Shown: piece by piece, positions 1 through 12,150 of the stretch
Position numbering within the stretch: the stretch's first letter is position 1
How the letters are laid out: every line of letters begins with the position of its first letter
NCBI RefSeq assembly: GCF_000621705.1
Contig: NZ_KK211332.1
Location: forward strand, 186,001-250,000
Reading direction: 5' to 3'
DNA: 64,000 nt
Source: Prolixibacter bellariivorans ATCC BAA-1284
Lineage (GTDB): Bacteria; Bacteroidota; Bacteroidia; Bacteroidales; Prolixibacteraceae
Translations under genes and position numbers: made by a program
Notes under the pieces: generated by a model
Databases searched by the model: none
What the model saw: only the letters and a program-made list of their open reading frames with translations
Told to the model about the DNA's origin: nothing

Positions 1-132
1 TTCGTTTTTGAGGTACTGTCGGAGCTGAAAAGCAAGGACGATGAGCAGGATGTGAATTACGCCAAAGAGCTGCGTGTTCTGCAAAAGATGGTCATCGAAG
101 AAATGAATATTCCGCCCGAGCGGATGTATTGA
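1..132 (+). CDS. C-terminal end of an unidentified protein (partial)
   Basis: An open frame enters from the left edge and ends at a TGA at 130-132, giving 43 residues that end in NIPPERMY. The fragment is highly charged and probably helical. I do not recognise the family from this tail. It is the only plus-strand coding sequence before 28 kb, so it is a separate unit from the minus-strand genes that follow. A dispersed repeat begins almost directly after the stop. Confidence 0.6.
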   Translation, partial: FVFEVLSELKSKDDEQDVNYAKELRVLQKMVIEEMNIPPERMY

Positions 133-137
133 AAAAA

Positions 138-338
138 TATAGAGGGTGTCCGAAAATTTGAATTGAAAAAGTGCTAACTTTCAAATTGAAAGCAATCTTG
201 GATTTACCCCTCCAAACCTCCCCTGAAGGGGCGGCCTTAAAGTCCCCTTCAGGGGATTTAGGGGTAAATAACTTAAGCTGTACTTACAATTTGATAGTTC
301 TGAAAATACTCTTTGGACTTTTCGGACACCCTCTGGCT
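138..338. repeat. Dispersed intergenic repeat, copy 1 (GTGTCCGAAA...TTTCGGACAC)
   Basis: The block is bounded by GGGTGTCCGAAAA on the left and TTTTCGGACACCC on the right, so its outer ends are inverted. Inside is a second inverted pair built on CCCCTGAAGGGG and CCCCTTCAGGGG, with TTTACCCCTCCAAACC on one side and GGATTTAGGGGTAAA on the other. The same arrangement recurs at 35394-35577. No ORF lies in it. It looks like a family of structured intergenic repeats rather than an insertion sequence. Confidence 0.8.
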
Positions 339-358
339 ATACCGATATAAACATAAAA

Positions 359-384
359 AGAGACGCGATTAATCGCGTCTCTAC
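359..384. repeat. Palindromic repeat, AGAGACGCGAT type
   Basis: Near-perfect palindrome AGAGACGCGATT/AATCGCGTCTCT just after the stop of the SecD-like gene. It is one of about eleven related elements in the window, others being at 1999, 2061, 37709, 38452, 38529, 38671, 38736, 43918, 43954 and 43997. As RNA it would form a stable hairpin and could act as a weak terminator for the minus-strand gene next to it. Confidence 0.85.
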
Positions 385-398
385 CGTTATAACGGACA

Positions 399-1262
399 TT
401 ATCTTACCATTCGGAAACCAACCGGCAACTCACCATTGTTGATGAGCGCTGCCAAACGGGTCAGTTCATCGTGGGTGAAGTTCCCGGTGATGTTGCACTT
501 CCCGCCTTTGATTTCGTCGCGCACCACCGGTGCAAAATAGACCCGGTTATCGATGACGATGGCCAGCGGTTTGCCGATGTTGCGCCGGGTCACTTCCTGC
601 CAGGTTTGCCGTCCGGCTTCGTTAAAGGTAATCTGCACCGAGGGCTGACCATCGGTTACCGATGCTTCACTCACCGCCAAGCCACTTAATGCTTCCGGTC
701 GCTTCAGGATATGCAAAACCATCTGATGCTTGTCGTTCGGTGCAATTCCCCATGCCAGCTGCATCGTGCCTGACATCTTTTGCCACCAGGGAGCCGTCGC
801 CAGGTAAGCATTCACGGCTTTAACACTGGCCGGTTTGGCATAACCCAATACATCAGCTGCCATGTTTTTAGCATCCGCAGAAGGAATATCCATCAGGCTA
901 AACAAGCGATCGTTTTCGGGAATTTGCGACAGAATCCTGCTCCGGTCAACCGTTTCGGCAAAAGCCAGGTGACCTTTATCCGTCAGCAACTCCCCTGCCC
1001 GCTGGCTGTCTTTCGGCTTTTCAAAACGGACGGTCAGCGTAGCCTGAGCCGGATCGGGCACCAGGATAAAGTGGCTCAAACCGACTGCCAACAACCGCTT
1101 TTTGATGATGCCCGCCGACTGATTCATTCGAGCAGCATCCGTGTTCGAAGCGGTACTTTGCAAGGTCACCGTCCGGGTGGGTTCCTGCTTTTGTTTGGGG
1201 TGGTTTGGGATGAACATGCTAGATAGCATCACGGCGAGGAGGATATAAATAATTGTTTTCAT
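399..1262 (-). CDS. Secreted protein with a SecD/SecDF P1 head-like domain
   Basis: A 287-residue protein with an N-terminal hydrophobic segment (about residues 4-18) that would export it. The middle and C-terminal part (about 55-285) reads like the periplasmic P1 head of SecD, including ITFNEAGRQTW, IVIDNRVYFAPVV, GNFTHDELTRLA and LINNGELPV. SecD is a 6-TM translocation motor, and none of those TM segments are present. This is therefore an orphan head domain, not SecD itself. It may be a paralogous envelope protein that has lost its membrane part, and its role is unknown. It stands alone, with intergenic repeats on both sides. Confidence 0.75.
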   Translation of the reverse strand: MKTIIYILLAVMLSSMFIPNHPKQKQEPTRTVTLQSTASNTDAARMNQSAGIIKKRLLAVGLSHFILVPDPAQATLTVRFEKPKDSQRAGELLTDKGHLAFAETVDRSRILSQIPENDRLFSLMDIPSADAKNMAADVLGYAKPASVKAVNAYLATAPWWQKMSGTMQLAWGIAPNDKHQMVLHILKRPEALSGLAVSEASVTDGQPSVQITFNEAGRQTWQEVTRRNIGKPLAIVIDNRVYFAPVVRDEIKGGKCNITGNFTHDELTRLAALINNGELPVGFRMVR

Positions 1263-1560
1263 GATATTTCAAGTTTATTTTTTTGATGTAACTGTCATCG
1301 ATTCCGCGATCAATTACCCCTATCCACGATGTACATCGGGACCCTAAAGGGGACCTTAAGCCTCCCCTGAAGGGGAGCTCCGAAACTTCGGAGGGTGGGG
1401 GTGATTTCATCGGATCATGCAACGAGTAAACTATTCCAATAGCTATTACTCAGCTCATATCTCTTCAATCGACAACACACGTTTAAATTTTGATATTAGA
1501 ATGATTTCTCCTCTTCCTTCCGGAAGAAAACATCGGGATGATGTTAAGCGAGAATGGGAA
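1263..1560. other. Gene-free interval with a degenerate GC-rich inverted repeat
   Basis: About 300 bases without a credible gene. Positions 1313-1402 hold a relative of the dispersed repeat: a CCTAAAGGGG/CCCCTGAAGGGG inverted pair, then CTCCGAAACTTCGGAG, itself a perfect hairpin at 1378-1393. The rest is AT-rich and probably contains the promoter of the SecD-like gene, but I cannot place it confidently. Confidence 0.6.
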
Positions 1561-1968
1561 TCAGGCGATAGCGGGAATCTCGCGACCGTTGAGTGAGGTA
1601 TAAAGGAAAGAGCCGGATTCGTTCATCCGGTAAGGTTTGATGCGCAAACCAACTTGTGCCCACACATGGCCGGCCGTTTGACTGGCTTCGTTGTCGGCTA
1701 AAACAGCAAATGCAAACGACGACATGCCGGGCAATTCGCTCTTGTCGGAGCTAATCCACGACGGCTGGAACGGCGGAAGAATATCCGGGGTAACCGTTAC
1801 GGCAGCGGGATGTGACGCGGCCATCTCCACAACAGCACTGTGTTGCTTTTCGATGGAATGAGAACCGGATGAGGAGGGGCCGCTGAGAACGGCAAACAGC
1901 ATCAGCAACAAGCCAATCATAAAGGCCTGCAGTATGCTTTCTTCCCTATTGGTATTCCGGTTCGTCAT
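1561..1968 (-). CDS. Small single-pass membrane protein, unknown function
   Basis: About 135 residues from ATG at 1968 (MTNRNTNREES). The frame stays open further upstream, but that extension runs into the palindromic repeat at 1999-2023, so I prefer the inner start. One hydrophobic segment, FMIGLLLMLFAVLSG, lies at about residues 16-30. The rest is polar, proline-rich and probably extracytoplasmic. No recognised domain. It is separated from the downstream SecD-like gene by 300 bases of repeat-rich DNA. Confidence 0.6.
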   Translation of the reverse strand: MTNRNTNREESILQAFMIGLLLMLFAVLSGPSSSGSHSIEKQHSAVVEMAASHPAAVTVTPDILPPFQPSWISSDKSELPGMSSFAFAVLADNEASQTAGHVWAQVGLRIKPYRMNESGSFLYTSLNGREIPAIA

Positions 1969-1998
1969 AACAGGATAAAGGTAGAAAAAATAAAACAC

Positions 1999-2023
1999 GT
2001 AGAGACGTCCTACAGGACGTCTC
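1999..2023. repeat. Palindromic repeat, GTAGAGACGTCC type
   Basis: GTAGAGACGTCC TA CAGGACGTCTC forms a near-perfect hairpin. The outer GAGACG/CGTCTC core is shared with the rest of the family while the centre is different (GTCCTACAGGAC). This shows that the arms of these elements vary together. Confidence 0.85.
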
Positions 2024-2050
2024 AAAAAAACAAACGCCTAAACGGCGTTT
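2024..2050 (-). terminator. Rho-independent terminator after the sulfatase
   Basis: On the minus strand AAACGCC-GTTT-GGCGTTT is followed by a run of seven T. It lies about 20 bases past the sulfatase stop codon and would end the transcript of the whole upstream polysaccharide cluster or its last gene. Confidence 0.75.
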
Positions 2051-2060
2051 TTATAAAAAG

Positions 2061-2087
2061 GGAGACGCGCTATAACGCGTCTCTACC
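2061..2087. repeat. Palindromic repeat overlapping the sulfatase 3' end
   Basis: GGAGACGCGC TATAA CGCGTCTCTACC. Read on the minus strand it supplies the last codons (GRDAL) and the TAG stop of the sulfatase gene. The element has therefore inserted at, or replaced, the original gene end. Confidence 0.85.
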
Positions 2088-3521
2088 TTCGATGAAACCG
2101 TCGACCTCATCTTTTTTGCTCTTGATGCCGCGTTTCTTCGCCTCTTCAATGGCTTTGTGACGTTGCTGCTGCAGCTCTCTTCGCTGATCGTTGCCCCATA
2201 CCACCAATGCGGGCGGAATCGGTCCAAAATTGGCTTTGTAGGTTTCGATGGCCTTGGTCATCTCCTTCGCCTTTTCGGGATACTTATGAAACAGGTCAGT
2301 CGTTTCCGACTGGTCCTCTTTCAGGTTGAAAAGCAACGTATCGTGTGCAGCCGTACTGGCCCGCCAGAAGTTTCCAACGATTTTGTCCTGCGGCAAAGTA
2401 ATCTTCCAGTCGCCTACCCGAAGACTGGTTACGTCTTTATTATTGCGGAAGTAAGCGTACACATTGCTTGGGCTCTTCTCTCCACGTAACAATACGCCCG
2501 AGATGTCGTAACCATCGAGCCGGATGCTGTCAGGAACAGCAACACCGCAGATATCGGCCAGGGTTGGAAACCAGTCGAGGTTCCGAACCACTTCATGGTC
2601 GGTGCGCGGCTTGATTTTCCCTTTCCAGTAAGCGATGAGCGGAACCCGGACGCCCCCTTCGTAGCTGGTGGTCTTTCCTTCCCGCAAGGGTTTCGCCTCG
2701 CCTCCCAGCGGACCTTCCTGCAACCACGGACCGTTATCACTCGAAAAGATGACCAGCGTATTATCCAGAAGTCCCTGCTTCTTCAGTTCGGCCATCACCT
2801 GCCCGATGCTCCAGTCAACCTCGAGAACAGCATCGCCGTACAGGCCCGCGCCTGACTTCCCCCGAAACTCGGGTGAACAGAAAATGGGAACGTGCATCAT
2901 GTTGTGCGCCAACTCGAGGAAGAATGGTTGGTCCTTGTGCCGGTCGATAAACGAGATGGCTTCCTCGGTATATTTCTTCGTCATGTGCGACTGGTCGATG
3001 TGAAACTGCACCACATCATTCCCGCGCAAATACACCTGTGAAGACATGTCGTTGCTATACGGTATGCCGAAGTATTCGTCGAAACCGTTTTGCAACGGAA
3101 GGAATTTCTCACGGCTGCCCAGGTGCCATTTTCCAATGATTCCCGTTGTGTAACCAGCTGTTTTCAGCAATTCGGGAATCAACAATTCTTTTTGCGGAAT
3201 TCCGGTATAATTATCGGGGAAAAACACCTGCTGAATACCCATTCGTGCCGGATACCGGCCGGTGAGCAATCCCGCGCGTGACGGACTACAAATGGGGGAT
3301 GCAGAATAGGCATCGGTAAACCGGATACCGTTCTCCGCCAGTTGATCGATGTTGGGTGTTTTCCATTTCTTCTGGCCGTAACAGCTAATGTCGGAGTACC
3401 CCATGTCGTCGATGAAGAAGATGACCACGTTGGGTTTCTTCTCTACAGGAGCCGATTTGACTGCTTTGGCCGCGATGGGCGATGTTAAAGCCAGGCCCAG
3501 TAACAGATTCTTTGTTTTCAT
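2070..3521 (-). CDS. S1-family sulfatase (arylsulfatase A type), exported
   Basis: A 483-residue protein with a signal peptide (about 1-20). Metal-binding DD lies at about 38-39 (FFIDDMGYSD) and the sulfatase signature CSPSRAG at 78-84. Cys78 is the residue normally converted to formylglycine, and GKWHLG follows at about 131-136. The enzyme hydrolyses sulfate esters in the periplasm, presumably on glycan fragments imported by the upstream SusC/SusD pair. It closes a minus-strand series of glycosidase genes. Its last five residues and stop codon come from a palindromic repeat, so the original C-terminus may have been altered. The gene for its likely maturation enzyme is at 30710-31936. The exact substrate cannot be read from the sequence. 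Confidence 0.93.
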   Translation of the reverse strand: MKTKNLLLGLALTSPIAAKAVKSAPVEKKPNVVIFFIDDMGYSDISCYGQKKWKTPNIDQLAENGIRFTDAYSASPICSPSRAGLLTGRYPARMGIQQVFFPDNYTGIPQKELLIPELLKTAGYTTGIIGKWHLGSREKFLPLQNGFDEYFGIPYSNDMSSQVYLRGNDVVQFHIDQSHMTKKYTEEAISFIDRHKDQPFFLELAHNMMHVPIFCSPEFRGKSGAGLYGDAVLEVDWSIGQVMAELKKQGLLDNTLVIFSSDNGPWLQEGPLGGEAKPLREGKTTSYEGGVRVPLIAYWKGKIKPRTDHEVVRNLDWFPTLADICGVAVPDSIRLDGYDISGVLLRGEKSPSNVYAYFRNNKDVTSLRVGDWKITLPQDKIVGNFWRASTAAHDTLLFNLKEDQSETTDLFHKYPEKAKEMTKAIETYKANFGPIPPALVVWGNDQRRELQQQRHKAIEEAKKRGIKSKKDEVDGFIEGRDAL

Positions 3522-3668
3522 TGTTTCGGATTCAGTTTTATGATTTGGTTTTACAGGTTGAGCAGGTACATGGATTCCCGCAGGTTGAAGTTCTGAAATT
3601 AGTGATTTTCAGCAACAATTCCTGAAATTTCACGGTTTGGCATTTATCATTTTCTGTTAAACAAGAAA

Positions 3669-4538
3669 TCATCTCTTCCCGGCAGCTTTCCTTCGTCGAC
3701 TGACCTTCTTCAGCAACATTTCCGGCTCGTCGGTGGTAATGAAGTCGCCCCCCTGATGCAACAGCTCATCCATCACCCCCGGTTTATCTACCGTCCAGGC
3801 ATTTACTTTCAATCCGTTGCTGTGCGCGACCTCCACCAATTCGGGGTTCTTTTTGAACGCGCCGAAATAGAAATCGATCCCCCACATTCCATCGGCTTTC
3901 ATCTGTGGAATACCGACTTTATTCTGCAACGGCATGAGCCGTGCCTTTGGGTCCAGTTCGTGAATCCGTTGCAGAATGTCATAACTAAAGCTGATATACA
4001 CCATCCAATCCTGTGCGTGCAGCCTTTGAACCATGGCCACGACCTTGTCGGCCAGTTCCAGCGAGCGTTCCTTGCTGATGACGGAAGGTTTCAATTCTGC
4101 TATCAACCGGGTGCGGTGTTGCGTCATACCGGTTTGAATATAGTGTTCCAACGTGGGAATGGGCTCGCCATTGGGGAGCTTGAATTTGAGCAAATCGGCA
4201 TAGTTCGTCTTCTCGATGGTCAATCCGTTAAAGGTGTTGTCGTGGTGGATGACCAGCACTCCATCGGCGGTTTCGTGAATATCGAACTCCGAACCGGCAA
4301 CGCCCAGTTTCATAGCCTGCTTCAACGAAGCAATGGAATTCTTCGGTAGTTTTTTCGCTTTCCAGGCTCCGCGGTGTGCAATCACGCCGTTCGCGGCAAA
4401 ACCATCCTCGGCTTTTCTTTGCTCCCGCTTCTGATGTCTTTTAGGGGGACTGTTGAAATTTTCAGCTCCATGAGCCCATGCGTCTGATATTCCCTGTAGC
4501 ACAAATACAACAAGGAGTGACAAGATGAATCGTTTCAT
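3669..4538 (-). CDS. Glycerophosphodiester phosphodiesterase, exported
   Basis: A 289-residue protein with an N-terminal signal peptide ending near AWAHG. The GDPD TIM-barrel motifs are present: IAHRGAW at about 53-59, SEFDIHETADGVLVIHHD at about 83-100, and TVDKP plus FITTDEPE near the C-terminus. The family cleaves glycerophosphodiesters to an alcohol and glycerol-3-phosphate using a metal-assisted His pair, here HRG and HHD. It lies between the sulfatase and the beta-galactosidase on the same strand, so it may be co-transcribed, although a terminator separates it from the galactosidase. Its place in glycan use is unclear; it could equally serve phosphate scavenging. Confidence 0.9.
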   Translation of the reverse strand: MKRFILSLLVVFVLQGISDAWAHGAENFNSPPKRHQKREQRKAEDGFAANGVIAHRGAWKAKKLPKNSIASLKQAMKLGVAGSEFDIHETADGVLVIHHDNTFNGLTIEKTNYADLLKFKLPNGEPIPTLEHYIQTGMTQHRTRLIAELKPSVISKERSLELADKVVAMVQRLHAQDWMVYISFSYDILQRIHELDPKARLMPLQNKVGIPQMKADGMWGIDFYFGAFKKNPELVEVAHSNGLKVNAWTVDKPGVMDELLHQGGDFITTDEPEMLLKKVSRRRKAAGKR

Positions 4539-4694
4539 TTTTAATGCTAGTTATGATGAAGAATTTAACGGATTAAGCAACTTAAGTGTGGATTGTCTGA
4601 TCGGCACGAACCAATGCGTCCACACACTATTATACAATTCTCCATAGAAAATCACGTAAGCATTCTCTTCATTTTGTTCACTTCATCCCGCCGG

Positions 4695-4732
4695 TAAAAT
4701 AAAAAGCGGAGCCGCCTTTCGACGACTCCGCT
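4695..4732 (-). terminator. Rho-independent terminator after the LacZ-like gene
   Basis: On the minus strand the hairpin AGCGGAGTCG...CGGCTCCGCT is followed by TTTTTATTTTA. The 7-bp GC-rich core stem sits 34 bases after the stop codon at 4766. It splits the cluster into at least two transcription units. Confidence 0.88.
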
Positions 4733-4765
4733 GTGAGCTTTGAGGTTAACTTTTCTGTTTCAAAA

Positions 4766-8047
<3,282 letters not shown>

Positions 8048-8282
8048 TTAGAGCAAATCTTTCGATCTGGCATGTGCAAACGTTCCATCATATTCGTTAA
8101 GGCTCCATACGCAATGCCACATTCCATCTTTCGCTTTAATAAAAGAAAGGTGTAACCAGCCTTTTTTCTTTGCCCCAACGGCCGTAATCGGAAAACAGGT
8201 AAATCGAATCAGGCGGATTGGTCATGGTCCCATTTGCTGCAAACGATTGTTGAAACAACAACAAGAGCATGTAAATCAACAT
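8048..8282 (-). pseudogene. Frameshifted, truncated GH43-like gene remnant
   Basis: Reading the minus strand from ATG at 8282 gives a signal peptide-like start, then NPPDSIYLFSDYGRWGKE, then a stop. After removing one base at the A6 run (plus-strand T6 at 8162-8167) the frame continues GWLHLSFIKAKDGMWHCVWS and ends ARSKDLL followed by a stop. These pieces resemble the N-terminal blade of a GH43-like protein, and the intact neighbour at 8416 has the comparable YRSKDLLHW. The remainder of the gene is missing. It is a decayed exported family member inside the polysaccharide cluster. Confidence 0.72.
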
Positions 8283-8415
8283 TTTTTATCCTTTAGCTTT
8301 CATCGTATTCAAATTCTAAAAAATTGCTCGGTTTTCCTAAAGAACTCTTGTGTGTACGTCCTGTGAGGTGTTCCAGAAATTTCAGTGGAATCAGATCGTT
8401 CATTCTCATCTTTTT

Positions 8416-9507
8416 TCATTTAATTTCTCTAGCGCCACCATCCAGATCAATTCGTTCGCGAACCACTTCCAGGTGGTCGCCGCAGTCTTTCATTTCGTAA
8501 AGTTTGCCACGTGCGTTCCGGAAAGGCCGATGCAGTACCATCATCAGTTGGCCATCAAACCTCCTAAAAAGCATACCGTGCCCCGAGTCATGCTTGACCA
8601 GCGGAGCAAGTTGTTCCCAAGGTCCCTGTAATTTTCCTGTCTCTGAACGAGCTACAGTTTGGACATACGAACCTCTTTCCCAGCTCGACCACAACATCAG
8701 CAGGTGTCCGTCCTTCGTGCGATAAAGTTCTGGTCCATCGGTGACATAATGTAATTCAAAGTCACTGGGTTTGATGGTCGAATTCAACCATGGTGCATCG
8801 GACCCTTTAAACAGATGGATTGGCTCACCAGCCATCTTCGACAGGGAATCATCCAACGGTGCCGCTTCCATCGTTCCATCGATTTTCTGCAGCCACTCAT
8901 GGGCATAAACCATCCACGGCTGCCCATCCGGATCGACATAAAGAGTTCCATCCAGAGTCATAAAATTGGCCGGGAGGATGGGACTGTCTCTCTTTACTAA
9001 TGTAAAGGGGCCTTCAGGCGAATCGCTAACAGCAATGACCGTACTCCGCATGATATTTTTGTGCCAAGCCTTGGGTGGTTTGGCGATAATCTTGTTCTTA
9101 TTATGTAAGGTCGTAAAGAGATAGAATTTACCTTTCCAGGCATGAACCTCCGGTGCCCAGGGCCTCTCTGTAGGATCGGCCCACGAATCAGACGGTACGG
9201 TAAAAACTACTTTTGGCTTATCCCAATGAAGCAAATCTTTACTTCTATACACCATCGTTCCGCTTTTCCGGTTGCCTGTCATCCTTGGGACGTTCGTTGT
9301 ATAAAGATAGTAAGTATGTGTAGGCTTGTAGGCTAATATAAAAGGATCATGCAGCGGCATATCGGGAAGCTTTAATTGCTCAGATTTCTTCGTGTTCTGA
9401 GCGTAAATGTTGCTTCCCAGCCCCTCCAGTGTTAGTGTCAATACAATAGTCAGAATATAGAACCAATTGACAGAAAAGAATGACATTGTTTTCCTAGTAT
9501 TTTTCAT
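8416..9507 (-). CDS. Glycoside hydrolase family 43 protein, exported
   Basis: A 363-residue protein with an N-terminal hydrophobic signal (about 10-36). Five-bladed propeller features: LHDPFILAY near residue 52 with the likely general-base Asp, WAPEVHAWKGKFYLF at about 117-131, the pKa-modulating Asp in LDGTLYVDPDG, and the probable acid Glu in TDGPELYRTKDG. GH43 enzymes include arabinofuranosidases, xylosidases and exo-galactanases, and the sequence alone does not let me choose. It lies between two GH2 genes on the same strand and most likely trims side chains of the polysaccharide handled by this locus. A broken relative lies directly downstream. Confidence 0.88.
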   Translation of the reverse strand: MKNTRKTMSFFSVNWFYILTIVLTLTLEGLGSNIYAQNTKKSEQLKLPDMPLHDPFILAYKPTHTYYLYTTNVPRMTGNRKSGTMVYRSKDLLHWDKPKVVFTVPSDSWADPTERPWAPEVHAWKGKFYLFTTLHNKNKIIAKPPKAWHKNIMRSTVIAVSDSPEGPFTLVKRDSPILPANFMTLDGTLYVDPDGQPWMVYAHEWLQKIDGTMEAAPLDDSLSKMAGEPIHLFKGSDAPWLNSTIKPSDFELHYVTDGPELYRTKDGHLLMLWSSWERGSYVQTVARSETGKLQGPWEQLAPLVKHDSGHGMLFRRFDGQLMMVLHRPFRNARGKLYEMKDCGDHLEVVRERIDLDGGAREIK

Positions 9508-9642
9508 CGGTTAACGCTTCATTGTTTTAATATTTATGGTAGTATCGGCCACTCCCTTCGTGCTTACTGTCAACTTTATCGTTACACTTTCATGAGTACT
9601 TTTGATAACGGCTATTGCACTTTTCCTTTCAGGGCTCTGCAA

Positions 9643-12096
9643 TCATTTATTGACATCAAAATTCACCTGACACCCTTCTAAACCTGGTGAATTCAGTTTC
9701 AATGTTACCTGCCCCTGTTGACCTGTAGGCTGAAGGTAAACTTTCAAACGGCCTTGGTAAACCTCACAGTGATTGGCCCGGTAGCTGACAACGCTGCGCG
9801 GGTTACCACTCTCCATGCCTGCCAGTCTGGCTGGTCCGGACACCTCGCAGGTAACATCATTGGTCGCTCCATAGACCGGCACATCTTCCTTATCAACCAC
9901 TTTAACCACAACAGGCATCACATCCGAAAGAGCCGTTGTCATACTTCCCTTACCGGTAATTGCTTCCAATTGAGCAGATTCTCCTGATGTGCGCAGGGTA
10001 TACCGGCACAACTCCTTGCCTCCACGCTGTCCAATAACCTGCAAGTTTCCTGGATGATACGGGACATCCCAGTATATCACCCTTCCGGGAAATGAGGACA
10101 ACTTTTTCTCGCCCAACGATTTTCCATTCAGCAACAGTTCTGCTTCCGGACAGTTCGTGAAACAGTTGACCCGAACCTTCTTTCCTGCAGGCCAGTTCCA
10201 AACTGGGTCGGCCTTTTGGTGTGCCCAGATGGATTTAGGTCCATGCCCTTGGGGAATTTCCGATGTCCCAATATAAACCATCGGTTTGTCAGACCATAAA
10301 CTCTGCCTGAAATAATATTCAGGCTTCCGGAAACCACCCAAATCCAGTAATCCGGCAGTATTCGAACGATCGGGCCATCTGCCCGCTTCTCCGAGGTAAT
10401 CGATTCCCGTCCAAAGAAATTGTCCGGAAATGTAGTCATTGTCCTCAACCGCTTGCCAGGCTTTCAGGCTCATTCCATTTTCACTTCCGTAAATCACCCG
10501 GTTCGGGTATTTTTTGTGATCTTCCGCATACCGGTATTCCTGGTAATTATAACCGGCAATATCCGGCACATCGGCATAACCTGTCACATTCGATATCAGG
10601 GCAGCCGCCAGGGCAGCTGTTACCGGACGCGTTGTATCATATTGTTTCACGACCTTCTTCAGTTCACGGGCTATCACGGCCAGCGTATCCGACGAAGGTA
10701 AATTCGGATTATAACCACGTCCATAGATCTGCGGATTGGTTCCCTTATCCAGGATCGGATGGGTAAAGGGATCGTTCGGGTAGTCAATCTCATTTCCTAT
10801 GCTCCACATGATGATGGAGGGATGGTTCCGGTCGCGAAGTATCATATCACGTAAATCAGCATCATGCCATTTCCGGAAATATTCATGGTAACCGTCTTTG
10901 CCCGGTTTACCTACATTCCAACCCTTCATCCAGATGTTTTTGGCCCCGGTCCATTCGTCAAAGGCTTCATCCATCACCAGGAAGCCCATCTCGTCACACA
11001 AATCGTACAAAGCAGGCAGATGCGGATTGTGACTCATCCGGATGGCGTTACATCCCATCTCTTTGAGTTTTATCAGGCGGGATTTCCATATCTCTGCGGG
11101 TACAGCAACGCCAAAACTACCGGCATCTCCGTGGATGCATACCCCTTTTAGTTTCATCGACTTCCCATTCAGGGAAAAGCCTTTATCGGGGTCAAAACGG
11201 AAAGTCCGTATGCCCACTGGAGTCACTTGCTTATCGATTATTTTATCCCCTTCAAAAACCGTCGTCTCTAAGCTGTATAAGGTTGGATTGTCTACCGACC
11301 ACAATTCAGGTTTCTTCAGTTCCAGATTTTGATCGGTTATCAGCCTGTCGCCCATTGGTATCTCAACTTCGCTTTCCGATGACGATACTTTTATTCCACT
11401 GGGATCAATCAATACATTTTCCACCCTAACTTTTGCCGGGCTTTTATCCTGGTTTTCCAGCGAGACTTTTACATTGACCGTTGCCTTATCATTCGTCACG
11501 TCAGGAGTCGTCGCATAAACTCCCCACTTACCAATGTGCACTTTATTGGTGTAAATCAGAGAAATATTCCGGTAAATACCCGAACCGGTATACCAACGCG
11601 AATCGGCATATTGCGAATGGTTGACCCGTACAGCAATGACATTATTACCCGGGTGAATCCAGGGAGTCAACTCATATTGAAACGAGACAAATCCGTTGGG
11701 ACGTTTTCCGAGCAGATGGCCATTAATATAAACTTCACTGTTATCGTAAACTCCCCCGAAATAAATATACGCGTTGCGTCCTTTCTCGGAGGCCGGAACA
11801 GTAAATTCCTTTCGGTACCATCCTATACCCCCCGGAAGATAAGCTGTGGCGCTAGCCCACTTTGGAGAAAACGGCCCTTCGACGGACCAGTCATGTGGCA
11901 GATTTAATTTGCGCCATTGCGAATCATCAAACGAAGATTTCTCCGCTCCCGGGAAATCGCCCTTCCTGAATTTCCAGTCTTTATCAAAATTGATGGTTTC
12001 CCGCCCGGTTCTCTTTGATATGCCTTCTTGTTGGCATCCAAAGAAGGTAATAAGCGGAAAGAGTACCCAAATGAGCAAATTGACTTTTACTCTCAT
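9643..12096 (-). CDS. Glycoside hydrolase family 2 lipoprotein (beta-galactosidase-like)
   Basis: An 817-residue protein with lipobox FFGC (Cys21), so probably anchored to an outer or periplasmic membrane face. The N-terminal sugar-binding domain (about 35-190) includes LPHDWSVEGPF, followed by an Ig-like domain and a TIM barrel from about 305. Acid/base is Glu436 in SIGNEIDYP and nucleophile Glu539 in YGSENGMS. The C-terminal part matches the DUF4982-type and Big-like domains common in Bacteroidota GH2 enzymes. This subgroup often acts on beta-galactosides, but other specificities occur. First glycosidase after SusD, with about 190 bases and a terminator-like hairpin between. Confidence 0.92.
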   Translation of the reverse strand: MRVKVNLLIWVLFPLITFFGCQQEGISKRTGRETINFDKDWKFRKGDFPGAEKSSFDDSQWRKLNLPHDWSVEGPFSPKWASATAYLPGGIGWYRKEFTVPASEKGRNAYIYFGGVYDNSEVYINGHLLGKRPNGFVSFQYELTPWIHPGNNVIAVRVNHSQYADSRWYTGSGIYRNISLIYTNKVHIGKWGVYATTPDVTNDKATVNVKVSLENQDKSPAKVRVENVLIDPSGIKVSSSESEVEIPMGDRLITDQNLELKKPELWSVDNPTLYSLETTVFEGDKIIDKQVTPVGIRTFRFDPDKGFSLNGKSMKLKGVCIHGDAGSFGVAVPAEIWKSRLIKLKEMGCNAIRMSHNPHLPALYDLCDEMGFLVMDEAFDEWTGAKNIWMKGWNVGKPGKDGYHEYFRKWHDADLRDMILRDRNHPSIIMWSIGNEIDYPNDPFTHPILDKGTNPQIYGRGYNPNLPSSDTLAVIARELKKVVKQYDTTRPVTAALAAALISNVTGYADVPDIAGYNYQEYRYAEDHKKYPNRVIYGSENGMSLKAWQAVEDNDYISGQFLWTGIDYLGEAGRWPDRSNTAGLLDLGGFRKPEYYFRQSLWSDKPMVYIGTSEIPQGHGPKSIWAHQKADPVWNWPAGKKVRVNCFTNCPEAELLLNGKSLGEKKLSSFPGRVIYWDVPYHPGNLQVIGQRGGKELCRYTLRTSGESAQLEAITGKGSMTTALSDVMPVVVKVVDKEDVPVYGATNDVTCEVSGPARLAGMESGNPRSVVSYRANHCEVYQGRLKVYLQPTGQQGQVTLKLNSPGLEGCQVNFDVNK

Positions 12097-12150
12097 TTCT
12101 TATCTATTTTATATCCAGCGAAATATTCCAAACACAAGTTGAACGAAGTA

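Noticed and set aside
780-1226. Plus-strand ORF of 148 codons
   Set aside because: Antisense shadow of the SecD-like gene.
1561-2025. Upstream start at 2025 for the small membrane protein
   Set aside because: The extra 19 codons are largely the palindromic repeat at 1999-2023.
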